A stretch of DNA of 64,000 nucleotides from contig DFDW01000032.1 in assembly GCA_002369315.1 (NCBI GenBank), positions 1 through 64,000 of the forward strand, given 5' to 3'. Shown one piece after another: positions 63,469-64,000 of this stretch; position 1 is the first letter of the stretch; every line of letters starts with the position of its first letter. A model generated the notes under the pieces. The model was given only the letters and a program-made list of their open reading frames with translations, did not search any database and was not told the DNA's origin. This DNA comes from Ruminococcaceae bacterium UBA3818. GTDB taxonomy: Bacteria > Bacillota > Clostridia > Oscillospirales > Ruminococcaceae. The position numbers were made by a program, and so were the translations under genes.

Positions 63469-63471
63469 AAT
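63443..63471 (+). promoter_or_regulatory. Divergent promoter inside the operator
   Basis: TTGATT (63443-63448) and TATAAT (63466-63471) are 17 bases apart on the plus strand. The -35 box is between the operator arms and the right arm fills the spacer. On the minus strand only a TATGCT is seen. Confidence 0.65.
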
Positions 63472-63640
63472 AGAGAAAGAACTTCACTTCGCCATTGAAA
63501 TTGCTGCCCTCCGATGCTGTTCAGTCCGGAGGTTTGCCATATACCGCCGGATTCATCGGCCGGGCACCAAGGCCGCCCCCTTTCAGGTTTGCAGCAGCCG
63601 TTCTCCCATGGTTCTGCGCAAAAAGCGGTCTGCAATTTGC

Positions 63641-63677
63641 AAAACCGCCTCCGGAATATTCCGGGGCGGTTTTTTTG
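63641..63677. terminator. Terminator at the end of the divergent transcript or the cation-efflux gene
   Basis: AAAACCGCC (then a bulged T) and CCGG pair with CCGG and GGCGGTTTT, with a run of seven T on the plus strand and four T on the minus strand. It can end both transcripts. Confidence 0.75.
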
Positions 63678-63702
63678 CATCCAACAGAAAACAACGGATA
63701 AG

Positions 63703-64000
63703 CTAGATATAATTCCGGTCGAAGGTAATAACGGTAAAATAGGTTTGCGGTTCCCCTTTCAGTTGTTTGTCAATTTCCTGTTTCAACTCGATATTTTTGC
63801 GTGTCTCTTCATGGGGGACCACGACATCAAAAATCAGGTTCGTGTGGGTCGGTCCCGGCACCATCCGAAAATCATGGACGGTCATCTTGTCATTGACGCC
63901 GCGCACGATTTCCACGATTTTTTTGCGCATCGCCTGCGTTTCCTCGCAGTCATCGGCGATGGGGTCATAGTGGAGGACAAACGGCATGTGCAGCATAGAC
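63703..64000 (-). CDS. Cation-efflux (CDF) transporter, C-terminal end, cut by the window
   Basis: The visible 98 residues form the cytosolic dimerisation domain of cation diffusion facilitators, with VRGVNDKMTVHDFRMVPGPTHTNLIFDVV and a final TYFTVITFDRNYI. The frame stays open to the window edge, so the membrane part lies outside. CDF proteins export Zn, Mn, Co or Fe in exchange for protons; the metal cannot be told from this part. Confidence 0.85.
   Translation of the reverse strand, partial: SMLHMPFVLHYDPIADDCEETQAMRKKIVEIVRGVNDKMTVHDFRMVPGPTHTNLIFDVVVPHEETRKNIELKQEIDKQLKGEPQTYFTVITFDRNYI

Noticed and set aside
63443..63706. Plus-strand frame starting in the XRE operator
   Set aside because: Its start overlaps the -35 box of the plus-strand promoter, so it cannot be on that transcript, and it runs through the terminator.
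1..64000. Prophage, insertion sequence, integron or CRISPR
   Set aside because: No transposase, integrase, phage structural gene or regularly spaced repeat was found; gene order is typical of core chromosome.

Overview
This is a gene-dense chromosomal segment with no phage, insertion sequence or CRISPR array. The gene set is low-GC-Gram-positive in type (HPr kinase, WhiA, RapZ, GdpP, RNase J, RNase R, DegV, WalJ-like hydrolase), and the BofA and YaaL genes point to an endospore former. Intermediate base composition, an absence of aerobic respiration genes and an NADP-type glutamate dehydrogenase suggest an anaerobic member of the Clostridia, perhaps Oscillospiraceae. That placement is inference from gene content only.

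Layout: 1-3.7 kb holds a MetA homoserine acyltransferase (+), a HAD phosphatase and GNAT pair (-) and 6-phosphofructokinase (-). 3.7-12.2 kb is a leftward operon hprK, ROK glucokinase, murB, rapZ, whiA, dnaE. 12.2-18 kb runs rightward: a GT4 glycosyltransferase, leucyl aminopeptidase, an AstE/AspA-like metallohydrolase, tRNA-Ala(GGC), tRNA-Val(CAC), a repeat-like intergenic stretch and a DegV lipid-binding protein. 18-24.7 kb runs leftward: dgt, dnaG, rpoD, an Rrf2 regulator and a 2-hydroxyacid dehydrogenase, plus yigZ and rpmE. 24.7-35.4 kb has a lipoprotein phosphoesterase, phosphoglucomutase, YifB/ComM, a second GNAT, rlmH, walJ, murA and an M23 endopeptidase. 35.6-44.1 kb has an RluA synthase, ilvE, gdhA, a zinc-ribbon/TM2 protein, RNase P RNA, bofA, yaaL, a small Cys protein, rnr and secG. 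44.3-48.8 kb is an atypical type IIA topoisomerase pair. 48.9-56.9 kb is the operon gdpP, rplI, dnaB, tilS, hpt, ftsH. 57-64 kb holds RNase J with a long leader, divergent RNase HI, the operon nifS-iscU-mnmA, an XRE repressor with a striking palindromic control region, and the end of a cation-efflux gene.

The genes are mostly core machinery: replication (DnaE, DnaG, DnaB, topoisomerase), transcription (RpoD), RNA maturation and decay (RNase P, J, R, HI, MnmA, TilS, RlmH, RluA), wall synthesis (MurA, MurB, M23) and carbon control (HprK, PfkA, glucokinase). I found about twenty sigma-A-like promoters, most with 16-18 base spacers and often TTGCAA in the -35 box, and about twenty-five hairpin terminators; these let me divide the window into transcription units.

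I see no obvious large novel system. The best candidates for a second look are the XRE control region with a divergent terminator-bounded transcript, a tRNA-Val gene with a damaged acceptor stem behind a terminator, the approximately 480-base RNase J leader, a Cys-rich Rrf2 regulator coupled to a dehydrogenase, and the divergent topoisomerase pair.
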